DNA of 64,000 bases. It comes from Cyclobacteriaceae bacterium (lineage in GTDB: Bacteria > Bacteroidota > Bacteroidia > Cytophagales > Cyclobacteriaceae). The DNA lies in NCBI GenBank assembly GCA_022841475.1, contig JALHRJ010000001.1, positions 27,430 to 91,429 of the forward strand, in the 5' to 3' direction. A model generated the notes under the pieces. It did not search any database. It saw only the letters and a program-made list of their open reading frames with translations, and was not told the DNA's origin. Shown one piece after another: positions 43,144-52,807 of the stretch; the stretch's first letter is position 1; each line of letters starts with the position of its first letter. The position numbers and the translations under genes are program-made.

Positions 43144-46100
43144 CTACTTCAATTCCAGAAGAGATTCAGTGTCTATATCTAAAGTATTCTGATCTCTGTT
43201 GCCCAGCGAAATTATAACGACATGTTCCTTACCGTCATTGACCATCTCAAAATAATCTGTGTGTTGGGCAACTCCATCTAGTAGTACCCCTCCTACTTTA
43301 CCAGCCTTCTGTTTTACTTCAATAAAATAATGCGAGGTTTCAAACCTGTATCGCATCGAAAAAGATTTCCAATGGGCTGGAATACAGGGTTCAAACCTTA
43401 CGATTGTCCCCTCCCTTCGTAAACCAAGAAAAGACTCAGTGATCAGTTGATACATCCATCCAGCAGAGCCGGTGTACCATGTCCACCCGCCCCTACCTGT
43501 ATGCGGATATACCCCATACACATCGGCTGCCATAACATACGGCTCCACTTTATAAATAGCTGTTTGACGTGAAGTGCTGCTATGAAGAATTGGGTTTATT
43601 AACTTCAATAGCTCCTCCGTTTTTTCAACATCACCCAATTTTGCAAAAGCCATCACAGCCCAGATCGCAGCATGTGTATATTGACCTCCATTCTCACGAA
43701 CTCCGGGCACATATCCCTTAATATAGCCTGGATCCATATCAGCTTTATCAAATGGTGGCTCCAACAACTGTATCAATCCCTTATCACGATTTACAAGGAA
43801 CTTGTTCATGGCCTCCATCGCTTTAGCTATTCTTTCTGCTTCTCCAGCTCCGGAAAGGACTGACCAACTCTGTGAGATAGCATCAATTTTACATTCTTCA
43901 TTATTTCGTGAACCCATCGGTGACCCATCATCAAAATAAGCGCGCAGATACCATTCTCCATCCCAGGCATTTTTTGTTAAATTTTCCTTTAGCCGGGTCA
44001 CCTGTTCATCACACTCAGTTGCAAATTCAACATCACCCTGAAGTATAGCAATTTTTGAAAACTTAATTAAAACATCGTATAGAAAAAATGCAAGCCAAAT
44101 ACTTTCACCACGACCTTCAATGCCCACGAGATTCATTCCGTCATTCCAGTCACCGGAGCCCATCAATGGAAGGCCATGTTCACCATATCGATAACCGTGA
44201 ATAATCGCTTGCTTACAATGTTCGTAAAGCGTAGCCTGTGAATCCAGGGTAACTGGTAAATCATAGTAAGATTCTTCATCTTCATTCAGATACCGGCCCT
44301 GTAAAAATGGAACCGACTCCGCCAATATCTGCACATCTCCCGTTGTTGCAATATACCGACTGGTAACAAACGGAAGCCATAAAAAATCATCAGAACACAT
44401 AGTGCGAACACCGCGTCCTTGTGGCGGATGCCACCAATGCTGTACATCTCCTTCAACAAACTGACGTGAAGCACAGCGTAAAATTTGTTGTCGGGTTAGA
44501 ATAGGCTGCGTATGCATTACTGCCAGTGTATCCTGAAGTTGATCACGATAGCCAAACGCACCGCCCGATTGATATAAACCACTGCGGCCCCACAACCGGC
44601 ATGATATTACCTGATACAACAACCAACCATTTGTTAAAATATTAACAGATTCGTCCGGTGTATGAATCTGTACTGCACCTAACGTGTCCTTCCAGAATTG
44701 GTGCACCCGATCAAGAGATTGCGTAACTGCTACACTATTCTGAAAACGCTGAATCGTTTCCCTGGCTGTATGCAAATCTTTACCAGCTCCCAGCTTGAAG
44801 ATAATTTTTCTTGTTTGTCCGCTCTCTAGTACAAAATCAACTTGAATGGCAGCACAAGGATCCATGTTGGCTCCTGATTTGCCAGAGAGATTTAGCCGAC
44901 TCATTGCTTCGGGATTTCGAAGGGAACCATTTCGTCCGATAAATTCTGTACGATCTGTTGTATAGGTATATTCCGGAGCATCGACATCGAAGAAGGCTAC
45001 ATAATTTTGGAATTCAGTATTAAAGGAGTTTCTGGTTATTAAGGCCCCTGTTTCAGAATCTAATTCAGTAACTACATGCATAACAGACTTAGATTTCAAC
45101 TCACCCAGAATCCATTCTACAAATCCGGTAGCTGAAAGCTTTCGCGTACGCCCTGACTGATTAACAACATTTATTTCGATGAACTTTACAGGTAACTCAT
45201 GATCAACATAGATGCAGATCTCCGATCGAATCCCGTCTTCCAGATGTTCAAATTTACTGTACCCAAATCCATGTTTCGTAACATATGTAGTTGAACTTTT
45301 CGCAGGCAATCCCAGGGGCGACCAAAACTGAGCACTTTCATTATCCCGCAGATAGAAAGCTTCGCCTGTACTATCAAGAACTGGGTCATTTCTCCAGGGA
45401 GTTAATCTAAACTCGTGAGCATTTTCGAACCATGTATAACTAGAACCACTTTCAGAAATAAGAGTACCAAAATGTGGATTGGCAATAACATTAATCCATG
45501 GCAGGGGTGTGTGTACGCTATTTCCTGTAACAATAACATACTCTTTTCCAGTTGGTGAAAAACCTCCGGTACCATTAAAGAACTGAAGATCTTTCGGAGT
45601 TTCAATTGACTGATTAATTATTGGGTGCAGTCGCGTAGGAACTAATTTAAGAACCGGAGCTTTTGCTGTTGTGCGCTTGCTCAACTGATCTTCTAAAGTG
45701 CCTCGCGTATCAGAGACAACAAGCCTCGCTACGGTTTCCAGGAGAATTCTATCTTCCTGCGTTACCTGATCTATAGGCCTTACAAAAACCCGACCCTTGC
45801 GCTCAACGGACATTGTTCCAATTCCTGCTGCAATTAAGCCTTGAATCTGATCTTGCAAAACCTGTCGATAGCCACTCGGGTCTTCATTAAGAATGATTAC
45901 ATCAACCGCCAGGCCTTTCATATGCCAGTATGCCTGCGCTTTTATCAATTGTTTAACCAATACTATACTTTCTGAATCCGTTAACAATAACAGTACAATT
46001 GGTAAATCACCAGATATCGAGTAACTCCACAAAGCAGATTGCCCCCGAAGGTTTTTAAAAATTACACTGGGGTGTGCTCGTAATACGGGATTAAGATAAA

Positions 46101-49100
46101 GAATGGAGCTAGCCAATTTACTGTATACCTGTGCATCAGCCTCTGTAGCTCCTATTTGTCGTATTACTACCTGGCTATGCGTCCATGCTAATTCAAATGC
46201 CCGATCTCGTAATTGCTTATCCTGATATTTATCAATTAAGCTTTGATTTATTTCGCGGGTATCAGCAGCTCCGGTTACCATATCAACAATAGCTGCTTCA
46301 CCAACACCTAACACAATTTTATATTGAATGGAAACAATAGGGTCTAGTACGGAACCTTGAGAGCCGGATAATGAGTTAGTGCTACTCATTGCAACGGGAT
46401 TGCTTAATGAGTACCCCCGGCCAATAAATTTACTTCGGTCAGTCTCGTATGAAATTTCCGTTGGCTCTACACCACTAACTTTCATTAAGTGAAACATCCA
46501 TGGAGGATTTTCTTGTTTGGATCGGGCTCTTCGGGTGCAACTAATTACATTTTGATGTTCATTAATTTCAGTTTGAACAAAAAGATTACTGAACGCAGGA
46601 TGCGCATCATCTGCAGCAGGGGCGGCCAACACCACTTCTCCATAACTGGTTACATCCATAGTTCTTTTACTGCGTGAATGATTTATAATATGCACACGTC
46701 TTATTTCTACATCATCTTCGGGTGAAACAATGATTACCGTGTACGTTTCAATACCCTCGTCTCGTCTTCTAAACTCTGCGCGGCCTTGCGAAAATATCGC
46801 CTCATAATTGTCAGCAGCTTTCAAAGTTGGTTGATAAGCGGTAGACCAGAATAGTTGGTTATCTAAATCGCGGATATAACAAAACATTCCCCAATTATCA
46901 CACGTTGCATCTTCACGCCAACGGGTAACAGCCAAATCGCGCCAACGACTATAGCCACCACCCGCATTGGTAATCATAATAAAATACCGGCCATTCGATA
47001 ACAGTTGAACTTCGGGAATCAGGGTATGCGGTGTGGTTATAATTCGGATTTCCGGAGTAACGGAAGGCGAGGTCACATTCTTATTGTCAGTGGAGCCGGA
47101 ATAGAAGCCCGTTGATTTAGGAACCCGCTCTTGCAATAATAATAATGCAGTTTGCAATTGCGTATCGTTCTCAAATCGCTTTTGCATAAGTTGACCCAAC
47201 AGGAGTGATGACAGTGAGAGCAAACTCATACCCTGATGATGTGCCATAAAGGTTTGAATGATTGCATGTGTTTGTCCACGTGACAGTCGAGTGGGTGTAT
47301 AATCAATAGCCTCGAAAAAGCCATACTTTCCTTCAAACCCAAGTGACTTCATTCTTTCCAAATTATTACAAGCAGCCTGAGGATCAATCATCAATGCTAA
47401 CACAGTGGCATAAGGTGCAATAACTAAATCTTGACCCAATCCACGCTTGAAGCCCAACCCCGGAATTCCGAATGCCTTATACTGATATGTTAAATGTGTA
47501 TCAACCAAATTATAGCAGGACTCCGAAATACCCCAAGGGATATCATTTATTTCACCATACTCAATTTGCTTTTTAACTGAACCAATGCCCATCTCGTCAA
47601 GCAGCGTTTTTTTATAGGTAGGCATAACTAAAGCAGGCATTAAATATTCAAACATGGATCCGCTCCATGAAAGTAAAACCGGAGTAGTGCCAGCGGTAGT
47701 TAGTCTTCTTCCCAAAGCAAACCAACTTTCTTGCGGAAGTTTACCTTGAGCAATTGCTACAAACAACCCAAGTCTTGCTTCAGAAGCTAACAAATCATAA
47801 AAGCCTGCATCGCGCTGATGGTCATCAACGGTATATCCGATCGCCAATAAGTGATGCGACTTATCATATAAGAAATCATAATCCTGATCTGTAAACTCTA
47901 AACACTTCGCAGCAAGAATTTGCAGTGTTGCTATTCTTTGGCGAGCATATGTGCTAGCCCTATGAACACATTGTTCGAAATGGTTTAGCCAATGATTTTC
48001 GGCTTCAGAGTTTTGAGGATCTGCTAACTTTGTAACTTCTGAAATAATATCCCTATCCATCCTCGCCAGCTCGTTCAGTGTAGGAATTCCAGAAACTAGT
48101 TTATGATCTATAAATTTTTCTGGTATTGCAAGATCAAACAACCAGGGTGCGCCCAACAAAAGATCGGCCTGAATAGACAGTAATTGCCGTTCAGCTGCGA
48201 TGAGCCATACCAATGCATCGACTGAACGACCATGAAGGGAAGTCATACAAGTTGTAAGCCTAAACAAAACAGCTTCGAAATGAACTTTGAGAGACGGTAA
48301 CTGAAAATCTTGCGTTTCCACCGATGCCTGTAATTCAAATAAAAGTAAATGCAAATCCTTTTCCTTCTGTGGAATTTCATTAAGGGCAAGCTGAAGAGTA
48401 TCCTGCAAGCCAAGCATATACTTGTGTTCCACAATTCGGTGATGGGGTATTTCCTGTAAACCCTGCCGCAATGTGAACAGATGCCCGGCAAGGTTGCCAC
48501 TATCCACGGTTGAAATATAACGTGGGTGCAATACACTCATGTTAAGTGTATCATACCAATTAAAAAAATGTCCAGACCACCGATCAAGCTTACTAAGAGT
48601 AGAAAATGTATTCGTAGTCCGATCAATAAGTTGATTAACCGTTACATACCCAAAATCAAAAGCGGCAAGATTGGCCAAAAGCGACAACCCAATATTGGTT
48701 GGAGATGTTCGGTGCGCAACAACAGGAACCGGAAACTGTTGTAAGTTATCGGGGGGCAGCCAATTATCTTCTTTCGTTACATAGTTTTCAAAGAATGACC
48801 AGGTTTTTCGCGCAAGCCCTCGTAAATAAAGTTTCTGGTCTTCATTTAATATAGATATTTCAGAGTCTAAAGGCTTACCAAGCAGGTTAACAATAAGCGG
48901 AGATAGCGACCATACCAACAAAATAGGTAGTACCATAAAAAGTGCTGGTGACGATACATTAATTAGGTGGATTAAAAGCCCCATAGATAAGGCAGGTGCA
49001 ATCCACATGGTGCGATACGTTGTAAGTAAATTTTCCTTTGAACTTACTATAGATCCTGATGCACTCCACTCTAATAATCTTTTACCACTAATGACTACAC

Positions 49101-51867
49101 GCCATAACGTGCGCAGAATAGCATCCATATTTATAAATGCTTCATAGGGCAAGCATACAAATGTGAAGGCTGCTTGCAGAATACTTCTGGATGTTGCCTT
49201 AGAGGCGTTGTTGATGTGTTGAGAGACACCCACTTCATCAGGCTTCCATGCGAGATTCCAAACCGAAATAATAATAGAAGGAATAAAAACAATACCCATT
49301 ACAAGTAAAGTCCAAAGCCAGGGTAAGGAAAACACAGTCCAGCCAACAATCAAAATCATAGTAAGTGCAACAGGCACCAGGCTACGTCTCAGGTTGTCGA
49401 ATATTTTCCAACGCGACAAGGCGGAAATTGAATTTTTCTTTAACCTATTGTCTCCACCAGGAACAAACGGTAAAAACCAAATCGCAATTTGCCAGTCGCC
49501 CCGAATCCATCGATACCGCCTGTTGGCATCAAGACGGTAGTTCGATGGATAATCTTCATACACCTGCACATCGCTGGCAAAGCCGCAACGTGCATAGGCA
49601 CCTTCTAATAAATCATGACTTAGAATTCTATTTTCTGGAAAGCGACCTTGTAATGCTTTTTCAAAGGTTTCAATTTCATAAATGCCTTTCCCAATAAAAG
49701 ATCCTTCACCAAATACATCCTGATATACATCGGAAGTCACCCGCGTATAAGGATCAATACCTGAATCATTTTCATGCAGATAGGTATACCCAGAGCGGGT
49801 AGCACCATGTAGACTAATGGCAATGCGTGGTTGGATAATCGCATACCCTTCCACTACTCGCTTTTTCTTCTCATCATACAAGGCATGATTTAAAGGATGT
49901 GCCATTAGTCCGACTAATTTCCATGCAGCATCGCGTGGCAATTGTGTATCGGTGTCGAGGGTAATCACGTATTTTAATGCATGATAAATACGAGCGTCTC
50001 CAACCACCAACGAAAACTGATTATCTGATTTTCTTAAAAGCAATTGGTTTAGGTCTGAAAGCTTTCCACGTTTTCGTTCATACCCCATCCATATCTTATC
50101 TGTGGAATTCCATACTCGTGGCCTATGAAAAAGGAAAAATGTATCATCCGACTCCCGTTCGTATCGTTGATTTAATTCTTTTATTCTCCTTTCAACCAAC
50201 TTAAACAATAAATAATCCTGCGGCAGTGTTTGGGAAGGTGCATCCGTAAAATCAGTTAGCAAACCAAAAACAAGATTAGGATCACGGTTGGCTAGAAACC
50301 GAACTTCTAATTGCTCTAACAGTTTTTCAACCTGAGTAATGCTAACTAATAACGTGGGTACAACTACAAGGGTTCTGTTCTCATTGGGGATACCCGTTGA
50401 AAAATCGAGTTTTGGTAATGGCTTTGGCTTGATCCAAAGTGTTACTCCCCAATTCACTATAGCAATAGCAAGATGACTAGTTCCGATTAATGCTGCTATG
50501 CTCATCACAATTAACCAGCTCATGCTTGGGTTACCCGCTGCTGCCATAAACATCATAGTACTGGCAATCATCAACGTAATAATTATCGCACTTAAGTTGT
50601 AGAGTAAGTGTTTTGCGTTGAGTATCCCCTTAAGAATAGTTTCAGGTGCCGACAATTGAACGCGGGCCATTCTTTCTGTTTGCGAAATACCTTTCCCGAT
50701 CAAATAATATCCTACATGTGCTTTCCTTTTGTCCAGACTATTTTCAGCATAACTATGCCTGGCAAATTCTATGGCAATGCGCGCAATATCGTTTTCATTC
50801 AAGCCACTGTTCTTTGCAATGGCTTCAACTTTGTGCCTGTATTCATCGCGTGTATAAAAGTCCATGTTGGCATAAACGCCATCAATGTCATGTCTTAGCG
50901 TTTGTTCCACAACGCTCATGGTTTCGACAAACTCACGCCAATCCATTTTTGCCAAGAATCGCAAACTATTGATGCTATTGCTAACAGAGACCTGGTTGGC
51001 TGCTTGTTTTTGATTTTCAACGGCAACCATCGAAGCGATTGTGTCACCGGTTCCACTAAGGTGTTGTTCGACCCAATTTAATGGTAAGGTAAGCTCGGGT
51101 CCTTTCCATTGTAGTTTCCGAACAAACTCTGCTACAAAAGCACTTACCATAGGGGGTGTTGACCGAGCCATATCCGCAATTATCAACACTAAATTCCGGG
51201 GTTCATTTTCAGCGGTGTCAACAATAAGGCGTGCCCATTTATTAGCAATAGCAGAGTCCTTTCTATCTACCGCAATCCGTGTCGCTATACGACTCAGATT
51301 TTCGAGCAACGCCAACCGAAGCATGATTGGGATAGCCCATAATTCGCCCAGTGTAAGGTTACTTGCTTTCTGATAAGATGCAATAAAATGACTTAAACTC
51401 TGAATGTCGATATGACCATCGCTGTGCGAAATTATTTCAATCGCAATGGAATAGACACGGGGGAATCCGCTTTTTAACTTTGGGAGACCTTTACTATACC
51501 CTTTGGGGAGATATCGCTTCCCAATTACTATCTCCTCCTCAATCAGGTAATAATTATCGAGAAGCCATTCAGCCGCAGGACTTATAGACTTTCGGTCTTT
51601 AACACTCTCCTTCAGGAGTTCATTAACCTGCGTAATGGTTTTCTCATTTTCAGATAATCCCTTCAGTAAGAGTTCCGGAGAAGTAGTCTTGCTCAGTACG
51701 TGAGTTCCCGCCAGATATTGGGCATGAAGTTCCATCTGATCTTTGCTGAAAAGTTCAGATCGGAAGGGAGGATTTTCATTAACCTCTTTATGAGTGAAAT
51801 TATCCTTTTTAAAATGAGATTTTAAGGGATCCAAAAGGTGATCAATCTCAGGAACAAGTAACCTCAT
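43144..51867 (-). CDS. Cyclic beta-1,2-glucan synthase-like protein (NdvB/ChvB/Cgs type, GT84-GH94)
   Basis: Seen: 2907 aa, the size of NdvB. A cytoplasmic N-terminus (1-420) leads to helices (IIITLMIASTMMFMAAAG, MSWLIVMSIAALIGTSHLAIAIV). The GT84 domain has TLDTDTQLPRDAAWKLVG near 639, a VFGEGSFIGKGIYEIETFEKALQGRFPENRILSHDLLEGAYARCG block and RRYRWIRGDWQ. More helices and a glycoamylase-like middle follow (LARKTWSFFENYVTKEDNWLPPDNLQ, SPTNIGLSLLANLAAFDFGY). The C-terminus has two beta-sandwich parts and a GH94 catalytic barrel with GSGDWNDGMNLVG near 2572. Function in the family: makes beta-1,2-glucan on a protein primer, then cyclises and trims it. No NdvA-type exporter gene is adjacent, so cyclic product and export are unproven here. 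Confidence 0.9.
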   Translation of the reverse strand: MRLLVPEIDHLLDPLKSHFKKDNFTHKEVNENPPFRSELFSKDQMELHAQYLAGTHVLSKTTSPELLLKGLSENEKTITQVNELLKESVKDRKSISPAAEWLLDNYYLIEEEIVIGKRYLPKGYSKGLPKLKSGFPRVYSIAIEIISHSDGHIDIQSLSHFIASYQKASNLTLGELWAIPIMLRLALLENLSRIATRIAVDRKDSAIANKWARLIVDTAENEPRNLVLIIADMARSTPPMVSAFVAEFVRKLQWKGPELTLPLNWVEQHLSGTGDTIASMVAVENQKQAANQVSVSNSINSLRFLAKMDWREFVETMSVVEQTLRHDIDGVYANMDFYTRDEYRHKVEAIAKNSGLNENDIARIAIEFARHSYAENSLDKRKAHVGYYLIGKGISQTERMARVQLSAPETILKGILNAKHLLYNLSAIIITLMIASTMMFMAAAGNPSMSWLIVMSIAALIGTSHLAIAIVNWGVTLWIKPKPLPKLDFSTGIPNENRTLVVVPTLLVSITQVEKLLEQLEVRFLANRDPNLVFGLLTDFTDAPSQTLPQDYLLFKLVERRIKELNQRYERESDDTFFLFHRPRVWNSTDKIWMGYERKRGKLSDLNQLLLRKSDNQFSLVVGDARIYHALKYVITLDTDTQLPRDAAWKLVGLMAHPLNHALYDEKKKRVVEGYAIIQPRIAISLHGATRSGYTYLHENDSGIDPYTRVTSDVYQDVFGEGSFIGKGIYEIETFEKALQGRFPENRILSHDLLEGAYARCGFASDVQVYEDYPSNYRLDANRRYRWIRGDWQIAIWFLPFVPGGDNRLKKNSISALSRWKIFDNLRRSLVPVALTMILIVGWTVFSLPWLWTLLVMGIVFIPSIIISVWNLAWKPDEVGVSQHINNASKATSRSILQAAFTFVCLPYEAFINMDAILRTLWRVVISGKRLLEWSASGSIVSSKENLLTTYRTMWIAPALSMGLLIHLINVSSPALFMVLPILLVWSLSPLIVNLLGKPLDSEISILNEDQKLYLRGLARKTWSFFENYVTKEDNWLPPDNLQQFPVPVVAHRTSPTNIGLSLLANLAAFDFGYVTVNQLIDRTTNTFSTLSKLDRWSGHFFNWYDTLNMSVLHPRYISTVDSGNLAGHLFTLRQGLQEIPHHRIVEHKYMLGLQDTLQLALNEIPQKEKDLHLLLFELQASVETQDFQLPSLKVHFEAVLFRLTTCMTSLHGRSVDALVWLIAAERQLLSIQADLLLGAPWLFDLAIPEKFIDHKLVSGIPTLNELARMDRDIISEVTKLADPQNSEAENHWLNHFEQCVHRASTYARQRIATLQILAAKCLEFTDQDYDFLYDKSHHLLAIGYTVDDHQRDAGFYDLLASEARLGLFVAIAQGKLPQESWFALGRRLTTAGTTPVLLSWSGSMFEYLMPALVMPTYKKTLLDEMGIGSVKKQIEYGEINDIPWGISESCYNLVDTHLTYQYKAFGIPGLGFKRGLGQDLVIAPYATVLALMIDPQAACNNLERMKSLGFEGKYGFFEAIDYTPTRLSRGQTHAIIQTFMAHHQGMSLLSLSSLLLGQLMQKRFENDTQLQTALLLLQERVPKSTGFYSGSTDNKNVTSPSVTPEIRIITTPHTLIPEVQLLSNGRYFIMITNAGGGYSRWRDLAVTRWREDATCDNWGMFCYIRDLDNQLFWSTAYQPTLKAADNYEAIFSQGRAEFRRRDEGIETYTVIIVSPEDDVEIRRVHIINHSRSKRTMDVTSYGEVVLAAPAADDAHPAFSNLFVQTEINEHQNVISCTRRARSKQENPPWMFHLMKVSGVEPTEISYETDRSKFIGRGYSLSNPVAMSSTNSLSGSQGSVLDPIVSIQYKIVLGVGEAAIVDMVTGAADTREINQSLIDKYQDKQLRDRAFELAWTHSQVVIRQIGATEADAQVYSKLASSILYLNPVLRAHPSVIFKNLRGQSALWSYSISGDLPIVLLLLTDSESIVLVKQLIKAQAYWHMKGLAVDVIILNEDPSGYRQVLQDQIQGLIAAGIGTMSVERKGRVFVRPIDQVTQEDRILLETVARLVVSDTRGTLEDQLSKRTTAKAPVLKLVPTRLHPIINQSIETPKDLQFFNGTGGFSPTGKEYVIVTGNSVHTPLPWINVIANPHFGTLISESGSSYTWFENAHEFRLTPWRNDPVLDSTGEAFYLRDNESAQFWSPLGLPAKSSTTYVTKHGFGYSKFEHLEDGIRSEICIYVDHELPVKFIEINVVNQSGRTRKLSATGFVEWILGELKSKSVMHVVTELDSETGALITRNSFNTEFQNYVAFFDVDAPEYTYTTDRTEFIGRNGSLRNPEAMSRLNLSGKSGANMDPCAAIQVDFVLESGQTRKIIFKLGAGKDLHTARETIQRFQNSVAVTQSLDRVHQFWKDTLGAVQIHTPDESVNILTNGWLLYQVISCRLWGRSGLYQSGGAFGYRDQLQDTLAVMHTQPILTRQQILRCASRQFVEGDVQHWWHPPQGRGVRTMCSDDFLWLPFVTSRYIATTGDVQILAESVPFLQGRYLNEDEESYYDLPVTLDSQATLYEHCKQAIIHGYRYGEHGLPLMGSGDWNDGMNLVGIEGRGESIWLAFFLYDVLIKFSKIAILQGDVEFATECDEQVTRLKENLTKNAWDGEWYLRAYFDDGSPMGSRNNEECKIDAISQSWSVLSGAGEAERIAKAMEAMNKFLVNRDKGLIQLLEPPFDKADMDPGYIKGYVPGVRENGGQYTHAAIWAVMAFAKLGDVEKTEELLKLINPILHSSTSRQTAIYKVEPYVMAADVYGVYPHTGRGGWTWYTGSAGWMYQLITESFLGLRREGTIVRFEPCIPAHWKSFSMRYRFETSHYFIEVKQKAGKVGGVLLDGVAQHTDYFEMVNDGKEHVVIISLGNRDQNTLDIDTESLLELK

Positions 51868-51941
51868 GGAGAGTAGAGTAAATGTAAATGACTATTTGCG
51901 TAGCTAAAATGTACGCCTGGGTTTCATATTAGCATAGTCCT

Positions 51942-52277
51942 TTAGGGGAACATCTTATTAAGTTCATCTTTTAAATAAGACTTATGAAGAATGCGGTACG
52001 AAGTTGAAGCGATCTTCGGAACATCCATGGCCGAGATAAGAATTAGTTTTGTTTCAGGATAATTCGCTAAAATAAAATCCGTCTTGCTCCAACCAAATCC
52101 ATCGGGCATGTTATTATCCAAAAAGGTAAAGTCAGGGGCCTGCTCGTGCAATACTTGCAAGCCCTCTGAGATAGTGTATGCTACAAAAACTTTACTACCC
52201 TTTTTTGAAAAGAATGCCTCCATTAAAAATCCAAAGTCCTTCTGATCATCAATGATCAATACCTTTTTATTTTTCAT
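51942..52277 (-). CDS. Single-domain response regulator (receiver only)
   Basis: Seen: MKNKKVLIIDDQKDFGFLMEAFFSKKGSKVFVAYTISEGLQVLHEQAPDFTFLDNNMPDGFGWSKTDFI. The acidic pair DD and phosphoacceptor Asp (FTFLDNNMPDG) are present, and the conserved Lys lies in ILHKSYLKDEL. The track start at 52349 adds 24 residues with no receiver homology, so the ATG at 52277 is preferred (111 aa). It lies 74 bp upstream of the glucan-synthase start, on the same strand. It may be co-transcribed with that gene, but no partner kinase is nearby. Confidence 0.8.
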   Translation of the reverse strand: MKNKKVLIIDDQKDFGFLMEAFFSKKGSKVFVAYTISEGLQVLHEQAPDFTFLDNNMPDGFGWSKTDFILANYPETKLILISAMDVPKIASTSYRILHKSYLKDELNKMFP

Positions 52278-52349
52278 CGCGTCACCTGTAGCGCGGTGTA
52301 AAACTTTGGGTGACGTAGGATTCATCGGGAGTAAAAAAGTTAAATTCAC

Positions 52350-52568
52350 CTATTTTGATTTTCTTCCCAAGGTCAGAAGTAATATCCCGGCAACGGCCAG
52401 CACGCCTCCTGTTATGGGTGACCAATAGATAGGTGTTTTTTTATTTGCACTTATCTCGACTGACCCGAGATCAACTACCTTTTCCTTTGTAACCAAATTA
52501 AATCCAGTGAAGATTGTCATCACTATTCCTATGACTAACAATACTGTTCCAACTATTTTCATATTCAT
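52350..52568 (-). CDS. Small two-helix membrane protein
   Basis: Seen: MNMKIVGTVLLVIGIVMTIFTGFNLVTKEKVVDLGSVEISANKKTPIYWSPITGGVLAVAGILLLTLGRKSK. Two hydrophobic helices (5-26, 52-68) flank a ~25-residue hydrophilic loop, and a basic tail follows. The pattern fits small conserved Bacteroidota inner-membrane proteins (DUF3185-like). Function unknown. Start chosen at the ORF ATG; M3 is an equally good start. Confidence 0.65.
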   Translation of the reverse strand: MNMKIVGTVLLVIGIVMTIFTGFNLVTKEKVVDLGSVEISANKKTPIYWSPITGGVLAVAGILLLTLGRKSK

Positions 52569-52752
52569 ATACTCATTATTTAAAATTTCAAGAAAATAAC
52601 CCTTGTGAATATTCGATTTTAACTTGCCTATTATATCCTTGTTCTCGATTGATCATAGCAATTAGTCAGCCACATCAAATTATGCCCTATGCCCTTTTCC
52701 GGCACGCGTGGGTGGGGAGTCCTTTCCACAGTCTGAATAGTTAACTTCACAG

Positions 52753-52791
52753 TAGAAAAAAAAGAAGCTCCCATAATAAGAGAGCTTCTTT
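52753..52791 (-). terminator. Intrinsic terminator after the OmpA-family gene
   Basis: On the minus strand, AAAGAAGCTC (91-82 side) pairs with GAGCTTCTTT (70-61 side) around an 11-12-nt loop and is followed by a run of T residues (eight A's on the plus strand at 52756-52763). It lies just downstream of the OmpA-family stop codon. Confidence 0.85.
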
Positions 52792-52807
52792 GCCAAATCT
52801 TCGCAAC

